Shown in pieces: positions 45,919 to 55,037 of a stretch of DNA of 64,000 nt. The position numbers and the translations under genes were made by a program. The notes under the pieces were generated by a model that worked only from the letters and a program-made list of their open reading frames with translations, searched no databases and was not told where the DNA came from. The DNA is taken from positions 37,638-101,637 of the forward strand of contig NZ_VEWM01000095.1 of NCBI RefSeq assembly GCF_020662265.1, in the 5' to 3' direction. Position 1 is the stretch's first letter, and each line of letters starts with the position of its first letter. This stretch comes from Psychrobacter sp. I-STPA6b. Lineage in GTDB: Bacteria > Pseudomonadota > Gammaproteobacteria > Pseudomonadales > Moraxellaceae.

Positions 45919-47061
45919 TCATTGATATTTCTCATAATCAAAATTAACAGGTATGGTAAAGGAACGACTACTACTCCCTTTTAATATTTCAGAGGGTGGT
46001 TTTGGTAGTGGTGAGGCGCGGTTAACCACTGCTTGAGCCTCTCTATCCAGTACGGTTTTGCCACTACCATTGACAATGGAGACATTCAGTACCTGACCTG
46101 AGGCATTGACGGTAACACGTAAGGTGGTTTGTCCACTCCATTTTTTGGATAAGGCTTGTGGTGGGTAAATCAGTTTACGCTCAATAGCCAGTCGAACCAG
46201 TGCTTGCCAATCTTGCTCCATTGCTTGGGTGTTGGGTGAACCACCTTGAGCTTGTTTGTTACTACTGTCTGTCCCTTTACTTGGAGTGGTATTGGTGTTT
46301 TCTTTAGAAATGTTTTTTTCTGTAGTCGCTTGTGTTGGTTGAGAGAGAGTTTGCTTTTCTGTTTGTTGGTTATTTATGGTAGGTGCATCAGCATTATTCT
46401 GCTGATTATCTTGAGCATTGTTAGTGTGATTACGGTTACTATAATTACTATTATTATGCTCTATAAGATGGTTTTCTTGAGTCATTTTACTTGAAGGTGT
46501 TGATGTGGATTCAGTGGTATTTTTTTCTTTGGAGTTATGAGTCGGCTTGGCAGTGGATAATGTTGATAATGTCGCACTATTATCCTCAATACTAATTATA
46601 TTCGTTGGTTGAGGCTGATTTTTAGTTGTGACTTGCTCTACTATCGGGTTGTTAGTCACTGAGATTTTGGAGTCAGACTTTTGTTTGGGTGTTGGGGTGG
46701 CTTGTGTTGGTTTCGTAGTTGGGACTGGCATTGTAGGTTGTCGTTGAGTCTGCTGACTCTGTGTGATTGTGTTTGATGTTGTTGGTGTAGGTGTTGTTTT
46801 TGGCTCGGTTTCTGTTATCAGTTGGCTGTCTTGACTGGTATTCTCTAATGCGTCACTTTTATCCATATTATCAGCAATCTCAATAAATTCGACAGTTAAT
46901 GGACGTGCTGAGGGTAGGGTTATTTGTGGTACGTCAACATGCAAAAGTCCCCACAATACAAAACCGTGCAATAAAATGACCAATAGGGCAACCAGCCAAG
47001 TCCATTTGTTTGGTTGCTCTATATTGTGAATTACTGGTGAGAAGTTCTGCATAGTTGTCAT
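45919..47061 (-). CDS. tonB: TonB energy-transducing protein
   Basis: A 380-residue protein. It has one N-terminal membrane helix (WTWLVALLVILLHGFVLWGLLH, about 18-39), then a very long Thr/Gln/Asn/Pro/Ser-rich periplasmic spacer (about 60-285) and a C-terminal TonB domain (RLAIERKLIYPPQALSKKW, TTLRVTVNASGQVLNVSIV, ASPLPKPP). The spacer is unusually long and Asn-rich instead of Pro-Lys-rich. It delivers proton-motive energy to outer-membrane receptors; the receptor gene is 24 bases upstream, making this the dedicated TonB. No exbB/exbD is seen nearby. Confidence 0.92.
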   Translation of the reverse strand: MTTMQNFSPVIHNIEQPNKWTWLVALLVILLHGFVLWGLLHVDVPQITLPSARPLTVEFIEIADNMDKSDALENTSQDSQLITETEPKTTPTPTTSNTITQSQQTQRQPTMPVPTTKPTQATPTPKQKSDSKISVTNNPIVEQVTTKNQPQPTNIISIEDNSATLSTLSTAKPTHNSKEKNTTESTSTPSSKMTQENHLIEHNNSNYSNRNHTNNAQDNQQNNADAPTINNQQTEKQTLSQPTQATTEKNISKENTNTTPSKGTDSSNKQAQGGSPNTQAMEQDWQALVRLAIERKLIYPPQALSKKWSGQTTLRVTVNASGQVLNVSIVNGSGKTVLDREAQAVVNRASPLPKPPSEILKGSSSRSFTIPVNFDYEKYQ

Positions 47062-47085
47062 AATAATAAAGCTGATATATGGTGA

Positions 47086-49410
47086 TTAAAATTTAAATTC
47101 TGCTCCAACTTTGATGGTGCGACCACGTGCATAGTTGGTATAGCTGTAACTTTCACCATCATCATTTAGTTGAGAATAATCTGAGTTTTGTGAGTTCAGA
47201 GGGTGAATGTATAGCTTGTTAAATAGGTTCTCTACGCCTAAGCGGAATAAGATGTTTTTATTCATCTGGTAGCTGGCGTGTAAGTCAGTGACAATGGGGG
47301 CTTTGGGCATTTCTTGTAGGTGGTAGTTTGAGGTTTCTATATCTGTGCCATCAGGGCGTAGGCGAAGATTTTTGCCATAGTATTTTAGGCTGGTACCCAG
47401 TTGTAATTTATTATCTAGTAGGTTGGTGCCTAAGTCTAAAGTCCAATATGTTTCTGGTAGGCGGTCAAGCGCACCACCAGAGAAGCCAAAGTCAGCAAAT
47501 CCTGAGTTGATATTGACAGGTTGGTTTGAGGTTGAATTTGTATAAGACAATGCGCCAAAAAATTTATCATGGGTATAGTTAGCTTGTACTTCATAGCCTT
47601 TGCTGACCACTGGCTCTAGTGAGTTTACTGAGATTTGGGCATGAAAGCTGGGTGATATTTCAGAGATGTCTTCATTGAGATTGTCAGTTAGGTGACCATC
47701 TTGTTTTAAAAAGAATGATTGAGAATGGATATAGTCTTTGATTTTACTATTAAAATAAACGGCTTTAAATCCTAAGCTGTCATGTTGGTCAAATATGCCA
47801 TGTTTAAAGGTGTTAAAGCCTATTTCTTTGATATCTGCTTGTTCTGGTTTTAAGTAGGGGTTCATTGAGCCACCGCCCTCGTTATTAAAAAACACTTCTT
47901 GAATGTTTGGCATACGGCTGGTGCGTGAATAGCTAACAAAGGGGCTAAACCAGTCGTTAATATTGGCAGACAGTTGGATTTTGCCATTGGTTAAGACGTG
48001 GTTATTTTTAAGCTCGCTGGCACCTTGTGGAAAGCAAGGAACGGTAATGCCACTAACCGAATCACACGCAGGTTTATGCCCTGAAAATTTGGTATCCACT
48101 CGGCTAAGACTTAAATCCATCTCGTAGATGTCTTTTTTAAAGTTATTATTTAGATAGTAACTTAAAATCTTTTGTTCACCGCTAGGAGAGAAGGTGGTGT
48201 AATTATAGTTATCTTCATTAACAGCAGTTGCTTGTCGGCTGTAGTCATTGGTTAAGTAAGATATGCCGTAAGTACTGGTAATGTCCATTGCTGGCAGATA
48301 AAAATAGCTGGTGTTATTTATATCAAAGTAGTTAGAGCGGTTTTGACTTTTGGCATCTTCTAATAAAAAGTATTTGGCTGTACGGTTTAGTGCTTGGGTA
48401 TTTTTGGTGGTGGTCGCTTTTACCCCCAAGTCTAGCCAGTCTGATTCTGGGGTGTAGTGATAGTCAATGCCATAGGTTGTATTTTGTAGCTCTCGCCCAC
48501 CAATATTGGTTTTATAATCACGTGTGGATAAGGTAATATCATGATTGGGTGCTGGCTCAAGCTCTAATTTTGCAAGGTATGAGCGAGGTTTTTGTACTTT
48601 TGAGATAACGTAAGTGTTACTACTTGCCAACTTGCCGTCACCACGTCTGTAATCTGTACTTTTATTTGCACCGCTAATGGCAAGCATTGCTCCAATATCA
48701 CCCATTGATTTTGTTTGATAACGTGAGGCAACGGCAACCATCGCATCATGCCCTAATTTATTTGTACCATAGCTGTATTTGGCAAGAATACCTTTTGAGT
48801 TGTCACCTAAAATGATGTCATCAACACCAATGGTACGAAAATTTGCACTACCCATCAGTGCGTTGACCCCATGACTACCACCTTGTCCGCCTCGATTAAT
48901 ATCTGCACCAACTAAAAAGTTAGGGTCAATGGCAGTACCAAAGGTGCTGGTTGAGGCTGGTGAATCATGAAAACCGCCATCACCTTCACTGGTTGCAGTC
49001 ACTCCAAATAGGGTTTGTGGTACACCGTCAATCATGGTGTTCACTCGCCCAAATCCTGTCATACCACGCACGTTGACGCTAAGCGTACCTTGTGGGGTAT
49101 CCATATAGGTAAAGCTACCCGGTAAAGCCCGTACCACACTGTCTAACCCTGTTACAGAGCGGTCGATTTTTTCTTTATCCGCAGTAGATACCGCCCCTGC
49201 GGTGGTAAAAGTTTTTTTGACTTGATTGGCTGTATCTTTGGCTGAAATACGTACAGCATCTAACACCAAATCATCACTGCCCACACTTGATGAGGAAGAG
49301 GGAAGATTTGTTTCTGATGTGGTTGGCTCATTGGTGATAGTCTCTGCATATACTGATGAGCTGATAAGCAAAGCAAAGAATAAATAGGTTCTATAGGTTT
49401 TGGCTGTCAT
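47086..49410 (-). CDS. TonB-dependent outer-membrane receptor, heme/HasR-like
   Basis: A 774-residue receptor. The signal peptide (TYRTYLFFALLISSSVYA) is followed by a Ser-rich stretch, a TonB-box-like LDAVRISA, and a plug (DSVVRALPGSFTYMDT ... SVNVRGMTGFGRVNTMIDGVPQ, GSHGVNALMGSANFRT). This GRVN-IDGVPQ form is like HasR/heme-type receptors. A 22-strand barrel region with LKPEQADIKEIGF and a terminal AEFKF follows. The start is ATG 49410, not the longer frame beginning at 49680, because the signal peptide begins there. Heme as ligand is inferred from plug motifs and the ChaN-like neighbour. Confidence 0.88.
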   Translation of the reverse strand: MTAKTYRTYLFFALLISSSVYAETITNEPTTSETNLPSSSSSVGSDDLVLDAVRISAKDTANQVKKTFTTAGAVSTADKEKIDRSVTGLDSVVRALPGSFTYMDTPQGTLSVNVRGMTGFGRVNTMIDGVPQTLFGVTATSEGDGGFHDSPASTSTFGTAIDPNFLVGADINRGGQGGSHGVNALMGSANFRTIGVDDIILGDNSKGILAKYSYGTNKLGHDAMVAVASRYQTKSMGDIGAMLAISGANKSTDYRRGDGKLASSNTYVISKVQKPRSYLAKLELEPAPNHDITLSTRDYKTNIGGRELQNTTYGIDYHYTPESDWLDLGVKATTTKNTQALNRTAKYFLLEDAKSQNRSNYFDINNTSYFYLPAMDITSTYGISYLTNDYSRQATAVNEDNYNYTTFSPSGEQKILSYYLNNNFKKDIYEMDLSLSRVDTKFSGHKPACDSVSGITVPCFPQGASELKNNHVLTNGKIQLSANINDWFSPFVSYSRTSRMPNIQEVFFNNEGGGSMNPYLKPEQADIKEIGFNTFKHGIFDQHDSLGFKAVYFNSKIKDYIHSQSFFLKQDGHLTDNLNEDISEISPSFHAQISVNSLEPVVSKGYEVQANYTHDKFFGALSYTNSTSNQPVNINSGFADFGFSGGALDRLPETYWTLDLGTNLLDNKLQLGTSLKYYGKNLRLRPDGTDIETSNYHLQEMPKAPIVTDLHASYQMNKNILFRLGVENLFNKLYIHPLNSQNSDYSQLNDDGESYSYTNYARGRTIKVGAEFKF

Positions 49411-49474
49411 GATGGTAAGTTTCCTTAATATGAACTCATAATAAAAAGATGTCTTACAATTTGCTTTTAGAAAA

Positions 49475-51979
49475 TTAGGGATTGTGGGTGCTAGTCTGGC
49501 TATTATGATGGTTATAGCGACTGTCTGTATTGTCCAGTTGATTGAGCATAAAACCATAAGATAAGGCATTATTTTTGATACGGCTTGCCCGCCCAAATGC
49601 ACCACTATGCCCACCTTGTAGATGAGTTTTAAGTAAAATAGGGTTGTTTGATTGGTTGTATTCTCGTAGTTTCTGCACAAACTTTAAGGCGTCTAAATGG
49701 CTGGTACGTATGTCATTGACGTTAGCAATCACCAAAAAACTTGGATAGGATTTTTGGCTGATAATGTCATAAGGGTTGTATGATTTGATGTTGTCATAAT
49801 CTGGCTTATTTTTGGGATTGCCCCATTCTTCCAGCTCACTTTTGGCAGGCGAGCTTTGTGTAACAGAAGACAACACATCAACAAACGGAACTTGTAAGAT
49901 ACAACTTCTATATAAACTTGGCTCACTGATACAAGCATTGGCAACTAATAATCCACCAGCACTTTCGCCCATTGCAAAGGTTTTGTGTTTATCGCCATAG
50001 CCTAGATTTTGTAAGGCTTTGGTGACCGCAATAAAGTCATCAAAACTGTTTTGTTTATTCAGAAATTTGCCTTGAGTATGCCAGTTTTCACCAAGCTCCC
50101 CTCCGCCTCGAACATGAGCAATGGCATAAACAAACCCTCTATCTAGTAAGCTGGTGTAACTGCTTCCATACATGGGGTCAAGGCTATGACCGTATGCACC
50201 ATATCCATAAACTAATAATGGGTTTTTATTGGCTTGAAATAATGAGGTTTTATAGACCAGTGTGACAGGGATTTTGGTGCCATCTTTACCCGTTATTTCT
50301 AAGCGTTCACTGCGATAGTTAGAGTGATTAGAATTAGAATTGGAATCTGCTGGGCGGTTTGTTTTATTAATGGCTGTATGCAAGCGTTTGCCTGTTTTTA
50401 AATCATAAGACAATACGGTTTTTGGGGTGGTCATTGAGGTATAGCCCACACGTAAAATATCTTTATTTAATAAAAATGCTGACTCATTGAAATCCCCATC
50501 ATCAAAGCCCCTATCGTCAAAGCCACTGTGCTCAAGCCAGAGCATATAAGCCTTATCTGGAAAATCTAGATAACGTAGCGTTGGTTTGGCTTGCCTTAAG
50601 TCAGCATAGACAAGGTGGCTTGCCCCTTGTTTGCGAGTTTTATAAATTACCCAGTTATCTTGAAACATAAAACTTTCAAACAGCTCATCTTGCTTGGGTA
50701 TAAATAGTGGTTGCCAGCTTGTATCTTTATGAGCTTCATCAGTACGATAAAAGCCAAATTGGTCATGGCTGTTAGGATTATTTTGTGTATTATTTTGGCT
50801 GTCGCTTTGGTTAAGAGCATGATTACTGCGAATATAAAAATGCCCTTGATAATGGTCAAGGTAGTATTCTTGATTGGGTGCTAAGGCTTTAAATAAAACT
50901 GGCTTAGGTAACAAGTCAGCTTGCTGAGTATTTGCAAACTGAGATTTTGCTAAATACCAAACTTGCGAGCTGGTTTGACTATTGGCAGTGATAAAAATAT
51001 AGTCACCAGAGCTTGACTCACTTAACCATACATAAAAACCCCGATTTTTACTTTCAAAAATAAGTGGGTCATTATCCTGTTCGTCACCAATGGTGTGTAA
51101 TAGCACTTTAAATGATTGCCCATGATGTTGCTGGCGGATATATAAAATTTGCTGTGCGTTAAGCCAAATATAATCCCCATTGGTTTGGGTGATGGTGTCA
51201 GCAATTTGCCCAGTTTGGCTATTTTTTATAATAATGTCATAGCTTTCCATACCAGTGGTATCTTCAGCAATGGCGATATATGGCTGATATTGGGTATTGG
51301 TCGAAGTATTTTGGGGTAAGGGTGATAGAGTAGGGGCGTTAACTTGGTACTGCCTAACCCCCAATGTTTGCATACGTTGCTGACTTGACCAAATAAGTTG
51401 CCATTGGTTTGCTGGCGTGGCATCTAAACTATCTGTGTTGTCTTTCGTATTGTCTTTTGAGTTGTCTGATGTTGGTTGTCGGTCAGCTTTATAATAAAAG
51501 TCTGGGTAACGACTGTTTTGGGCAAACTGCTCTTTAAAATAATATCCTTGTTGATGCCAATAGCGTGGCTGGCGGTGGCTGTCCATTCGGTTTTGGCTTT
51601 CTTGCTCAATATCTGCAATGGTTTGCCATGTTGTATTTTCTTTTAGAGGATTTTGCTGGCTTAATAGCTGTGTCAGATAATCATTTTCTTGGGTAATAAG
51701 TAGTGATGCTTGTTCTTTATTGTCAGCTTGTGTTAGCCAATGGTAATTATCAATGCGTTTATCATCATGCAATGTGGTGCTGTGTGGGCGTTTTTCTGCT
51801 TGTGGTGGCAAAATCGCTGTGGTTTTTTCTTGGGGTGGTGTCGCTGGAGTGATTGCGGATATTTGCGATATTGGGCTACATGCAACCATAGAAAGAAAAG
51901 AGATGGATAAGCCAGCAGATACAAGGGCAGTAGTTAGCTTTTTTTGGGCAAAATTAAGACGAATCGAAGCGTTAAACAT
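49475..51979 (-). CDS. Lipoprotein prolyl-oligopeptidase (S9) family peptidase
   Basis: This 834-residue peptidase resembles oligopeptidase B but has a lipoprotein signal ending SMVAC (Cys34), so it should sit in the outer membrane or periplasm. The N-terminal beta-propeller contains DDKRIDNYHWLTQADNKE. The catalytic domain has GYGAYGHSLDP, HVRGGGELGENWHTQGK, the nucleophile AMGESAGGLLVA, the acid NVNDIRTSHLDALKF and the base HLQGGHSGAFGR. An Asn/Asp-rich low-complexity insert lies near 175-190. It lies between ChaN-like and receptor genes on the same strand, suggesting a role in releasing heme or iron from peptides or proteins. Confidence 0.9.
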   Translation of the reverse strand: MFNASIRLNFAQKKLTTALVSAGLSISFLSMVACSPISQISAITPATPPQEKTTAILPPQAEKRPHSTTLHDDKRIDNYHWLTQADNKEQASLLITQENDYLTQLLSQQNPLKENTTWQTIADIEQESQNRMDSHRQPRYWHQQGYYFKEQFAQNSRYPDFYYKADRQPTSDNSKDNTKDNTDSLDATPANQWQLIWSSQQRMQTLGVRQYQVNAPTLSPLPQNTSTNTQYQPYIAIAEDTTGMESYDIIIKNSQTGQIADTITQTNGDYIWLNAQQILYIRQQHHGQSFKVLLHTIGDEQDNDPLIFESKNRGFYVWLSESSSGDYIFITANSQTSSQVWYLAKSQFANTQQADLLPKPVLFKALAPNQEYYLDHYQGHFYIRSNHALNQSDSQNNTQNNPNSHDQFGFYRTDEAHKDTSWQPLFIPKQDELFESFMFQDNWVIYKTRKQGASHLVYADLRQAKPTLRYLDFPDKAYMLWLEHSGFDDRGFDDGDFNESAFLLNKDILRVGYTSMTTPKTVLSYDLKTGKRLHTAINKTNRPADSNSNSNHSNYRSERLEITGKDGTKIPVTLVYKTSLFQANKNPLLVYGYGAYGHSLDPMYGSSYTSLLDRGFVYAIAHVRGGGELGENWHTQGKFLNKQNSFDDFIAVTKALQNLGYGDKHKTFAMGESAGGLLVANACISEPSLYRSCILQVPFVDVLSSVTQSSPAKSELEEWGNPKNKPDYDNIKSYNPYDIISQKSYPSFLVIANVNDIRTSHLDALKFVQKLREYNQSNNPILLKTHLQGGHSGAFGRASRIKNNALSYGFMLNQLDNTDSRYNHHNSQTSTHNP

Positions 51980-52104
51980 AGTGAGCCTATCTCAAAATGA
52001 CTGGGGGTCTGGGAAGTTGAACATTCAACCCATTAAGTCGTGTTAAGTTGGTATTGCTAAGAAGTAATGAAGAGCTATCTTCAAAGATGTACTAACTAAA
52101 TCAA

Positions 52105-53055
52105 TTAATCAGCATCAATGACCCAAGCATAATCAGCATCGTCAGTGCTCAAATCATCTGTCTTTGATACCATCATGACGATAACACCTTGTTTTGGATT
52201 GCTCTGGTTGTATTGCAGGTCAGATAAATGAATGGGTACTCCGACGGATTTTTGCGCATGAAAGTTACCAGTTAACAGCAGGCTAGGTGATGGTGCTGAA
52301 AGGATTTTTTCAGCCATACGTCTGTCGCGAAATTGCTGGATTTCTACCATTCTATTGACAATAACCATGTCTTCATCACTGGCATTATCTAAATGATGGT
52401 TGTCTAAAATACTGTTTCTAATGGTTGCCTTGATGGCTGGAGTGGTCGAGTCATAACCCTTTATTGGTTCGGCACCTTGCATTAGGGTGGATACTTCAGG
52501 TTTGGTTAAGTTGGTGGCAACCAAGCTGTAATGATGGTGAATGGGGTGCTGTACAATCTTGCCATACAAGTCCCAATCCCATGAGGATTGCCAGTTTAGC
52601 GCTTTGCTGAGTTGCTCTAAATTTTGGGGAGGATTTTGAGTAGCTTTGTTAACCAATGGCTGTTGGTCAACGGTTAACATCTCTAATAATAAGCTACCTT
52701 GTGGACGTTGCTGATTTAGGCTGTCAAGTAGCCAATATGCCAGTTGATGTTGGGCTTTATTATCATGATATTCGCCCAAGATGACGTAATCTTGGCTGGC
52801 AAGCTTTTCTAAAAACTGTTGGGGGGTTAAGGATTGCTGAGTTGCTAAATCAATAATTTGGCTGTTAGTAAGTAAGGTTTCAGCTTCTGTTTTATGAGTT
52901 ATGGTTTCTGGTTGATGGGTGTTGTTAAGAGGTATTGTGACAGAGTGATTAGCTAGAGTAGGAATAGATGTATTGGCAAAGAGCATATTTGAGCCAGTCA
53001 TTACAATGCCCAAAATTGCCAATTTATAAAAGCTCATACTCTTTAATTCAAACAT
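52105..53055 (-). CDS. ChaN-family heme-binding-type periplasmic protein
   Basis: A 316-residue ChaN/DUF399-family protein. It has FLEKLASQDYVILGEYHDNKAQHQL (GE-HDN motif), SLLLEMLTVDQQPLV, WDWDLYGKIVQH and LLLTGNFHAQKSVGVPIHL. The characterised Campylobacter ChaR/ChaN binds heme dimers at the outer membrane. Here the signal peptide (FYKLAILGIVMTGSNMLFA) lacks a lipobox Cys, so it is probably soluble in the periplasm. The ATG at 53055 has AGAGG nine bases upstream; an earlier ATG at 53106 is less likely. Confidence 0.87.
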   Translation of the reverse strand: MFELKSMSFYKLAILGIVMTGSNMLFANTSIPTLANHSVTIPLNNTHQPETITHKTEAETLLTNSQIIDLATQQSLTPQQFLEKLASQDYVILGEYHDNKAQHQLAYWLLDSLNQQRPQGSLLLEMLTVDQQPLVNKATQNPPQNLEQLSKALNWQSSWDWDLYGKIVQHPIHHHYSLVATNLTKPEVSTLMQGAEPIKGYDSTTPAIKATIRNSILDNHHLDNASDEDMVIVNRMVEIQQFRDRRMAEKILSAPSPSLLLTGNFHAQKSVGVPIHLSDLQYNQSNPKQGVIVMMVSKTDDLSTDDADYAWVIDAD

Positions 53056-53170
53056 CAATAGATACCTCTTGTTGTATGTTGCTTTGATAGGTTGTTTAGA
53101 AATCATGGCTGTTAGTCACAGCCATGAATGGTTATTGTTTACTCATAAATATTATGTACGTTTGTTAGAT

Positions 53171-53713
53171 TTAGGGTGCTGTACGTACTAGACGAACCAA
53201 TGTACCAGAGGCTTTTTTACCTTGTCCTCGACTGCTACCAGTGTAAAAGTAGACATACATTGCATTTGCATCATCTCGGATATCAGGTGTTGATGACCAG
53301 TAGTTATTTTCGTCACTATCTTTCCAAGGAAATACCTGAGTATTGACTGCTGGCCAAATACATTGGTATTCAACAATACTTTGTAATTCTTTAAGATTAG
53401 GGACACGATAGCCATTACCTGCTTTTTGAGCTTCAGTTAAAGCACCTTTCCAGTCGACAAACTTTTGCGTACCTGTACAAGTTTTGGTAACACTGTCCCA
53501 AGTTTGACCAACTGCACAGCGTTGCCAAATTAAGTTGGTTTGTGTATCTTTAACTTCTGTACCATTTGCCAAAATTTCAAAGCGCTCTGTTGGTGTTGTT
53601 GCTGCCACAACATCAGGTGCTAGACATTCCTGTTCTGACGCTGCAATTGCATAGGTTGATAACGAAGCCATTAATACTGCTGATGCTATTTTTTGAATGC
53701 TTAATTTTTTCAT
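53171..53713 (-). CDS. Secreted DUF1566 (Lcl-type) protein
   Basis: A 180-residue protein with signal peptide (IASAVLMASLSTYAIA cleaved before AS). The mature part has the DUF1566 pattern: VKDTQTNLIWQRCAVGQTWD, FVDWKGALTEAQKAGNGYRVPNLKELQSIVEY (pieces), FPWKDSDENNYWSSTPD and LVRLVRTAP. DUF1566 is related to lectin-like/formylglycine-enzyme-like folds and often mediates binding at the cell surface. It starts 9 bases after the upstream DUF1566 lipoprotein gene ends, so they are coupled. Five Cys residues suggest disulfides. Ligand unknown; heme or iron-protein binding is inferred from context. Confidence 0.85.
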   Translation of the reverse strand: MKKLSIQKIASAVLMASLSTYAIAASEQECLAPDVVAATTPTERFEILANGTEVKDTQTNLIWQRCAVGQTWDSVTKTCTGTQKFVDWKGALTEAQKAGNGYRVPNLKELQSIVEYQCIWPAVNTQVFPWKDSDENNYWSSTPDIRDDANAMYVYFYTGSSRGQGKKASGTLVRLVRTAP

Positions 53714-53722
53714 GTTTTTCCC

Positions 53723-54787
53723 CTATTTATTCACACCTGTACGAACTGCACGAACGGCTAATCCTGTTTTCTTGTCATTGTAAGTTGTGGTACTGGCACT
53801 ATAATAGTCTATTGCCCATACATAATTTTCTGGTTCCTCATTATCTGGAGTGCTTGACCACCAATACTGTTTATTGTCTTGTTTAACATCATCAAAGATG
53901 TCACTAATGGAGGGGATTTTGTTATAGTTAGCTATGCTATATAGCTCATTAAGGGTCGGCAGTCGCCAGTCACTATAGCCACAGTATTTTTGTTTGTTCA
54001 GCTCAGCGATATAATTTTGGGTATCACATAAAGCGCTGTTTGCACCACCATCACAAGTGCCTTTATTTTGATAGCCTTCTTTACCACCATTGGTTTTTTC
54101 ATCAGTGTTATACCAACTGTAGGTGTTATCCATACTATGCAGACCACTAGAGGTTTTTTTCTCCCAAACCAGACCGGTCACATTGTCTTTGATACAGGTT
54201 TCACCATTGACCATAAGCTCTTCATAGCTCATGGCTTGTCCTGCTAGTACTAAGCCATCTTGTGGTAGCTCTTTCCACTCACCTGTTAATGAGTCACAAG
54301 GCAAGCCATTTTTTAGGTCATTACCACAAGTGGTCATCCCTGTTGCAGTCAGTTTGGAGGTCGGTTTACTTATGGGCTTATCATTTATAGTGAAAGTTTG
54401 GCTATAGACTTTTTTGTCTTTATTATTAAGTATTAGTATCGTGTCACCAGCTTGTTTTGGTGTGCATTCATAGACAATGGTTGTATTATTTTTGCTAATG
54501 ACTGTGCCTGATTCACACGCATCAACTGCAACATCTAGATTTTCTAAGTTTTCACCTGTGATAGTTAGGCGCAACGTATCATTATCAGTGCCTGTATATT
54601 CTTGAGCAATGTTACTGACAGCGACATTAAGACAGGACTTACCATCAGCGCTGACAAGCTGTGTATCATTGCAAGTTAAAGGTTTGTCTTGAGTGGTAGA
54701 TGGTGTGTGGGTGGATGAGCCCCCTCCACAAGCAGAAAGAAGAAGTAAGCCAGTTGCTACGGAGCAAAGTTTGAGAGGTGTCTTCAT
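53723..54787 (-). CDS. DUF1566 lipoprotein, first gene of the Fur-linked operon
   Basis: A 354-residue lipoprotein with lipobox LLSAC (Cys20) followed by a GGGSS linker. Residues about 50-150 form a beta-sandwich, possibly IPT/Ig-like (GTDNDTLRLTITGENLENLDV ... YECTPKQAGDTILIL). Residues about 180-350 are the DUF1566 domain (CIKDNVTGLVWEKKTSS, YCGYSDWRLPTLNELYSIANY in pieces, QYWWSSTPDN, GLAVRAVRTG). The two tandem DUF1566 genes differ in size and anchor, suggesting a surface lipoprotein and a soluble partner. A Fur-box-like promoter precedes it. Confidence 0.87.
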   Translation of the reverse strand: MKTPLKLCSVATGLLLLSACGGGSSTHTPSTTQDKPLTCNDTQLVSADGKSCLNVAVSNIAQEYTGTDNDTLRLTITGENLENLDVAVDACESGTVISKNNTTIVYECTPKQAGDTILILNNKDKKVYSQTFTINDKPISKPTSKLTATGMTTCGNDLKNGLPCDSLTGEWKELPQDGLVLAGQAMSYEELMVNGETCIKDNVTGLVWEKKTSSGLHSMDNTYSWYNTDEKTNGGKEGYQNKGTCDGGANSALCDTQNYIAELNKQKYCGYSDWRLPTLNELYSIANYNKIPSISDIFDDVKQDNKQYWWSSTPDNEEPENYVWAIDYYSASTTTYNDKKTGLAVRAVRTGVNK

Positions 54788-54849
54788 AAGCTATGAATCC
54801 CTAGTTGAATATTTGTGTGTTGAATACAGATATCTGATTGAAGGGATAT

Positions 54850-54877
54850 ATTATAAGTATTTTTTTATATGTGTAAA
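54850..54877 (-). promoter_or_regulatory. Promoter of the DUF1566-ChaN-S9-receptor-tonB cluster
   Basis: On the minus strand TTTACA (54872-54877) and a perfect TATAAT (54850-54855) are separated by 16 bases, about 63 bases before the ATG of the DUF1566 lipoprotein. The -35 box touches the Fur-box-like sequence. Confidence 0.75.
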
Positions 54878-54894
54878 TAAAAATCATTCTTATT
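54876..54894 (-). promoter_or_regulatory. Fur-box-like operator
   Basis: The minus strand reads AATAAGAATGATTTTTATT, a 19-base sequence with 8 of 9 paired positions palindromic and 12 of 19 matches to the classical Fur consensus GATAATGATAATCATTATC, in the AAT-ATT arrangement expected. It overlaps the -35 element, so Fur bound with iron would block transcription. Confidence 0.65.
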
Positions 54895-55037
54895 ATTGGA
54901 ATTATTACTATTTGCAAATTTGGTTTTTTATGTTATTAGAGTTTTTCTATAATTTCACTATAAGGCAACCCAATCTAAACAAATAGTACAGATAGGTAGG
55001 GTTGTACAGCAATGGAAGGCGTAAATATGGCAACTAT

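Noticed and set aside
49411..49680. N-terminal extension of the TonB-dependent receptor
   Set aside because: The extra 90 codons overlap the end of the peptidase gene and precede a normal signal peptide at 49410, so they are chance open frame.
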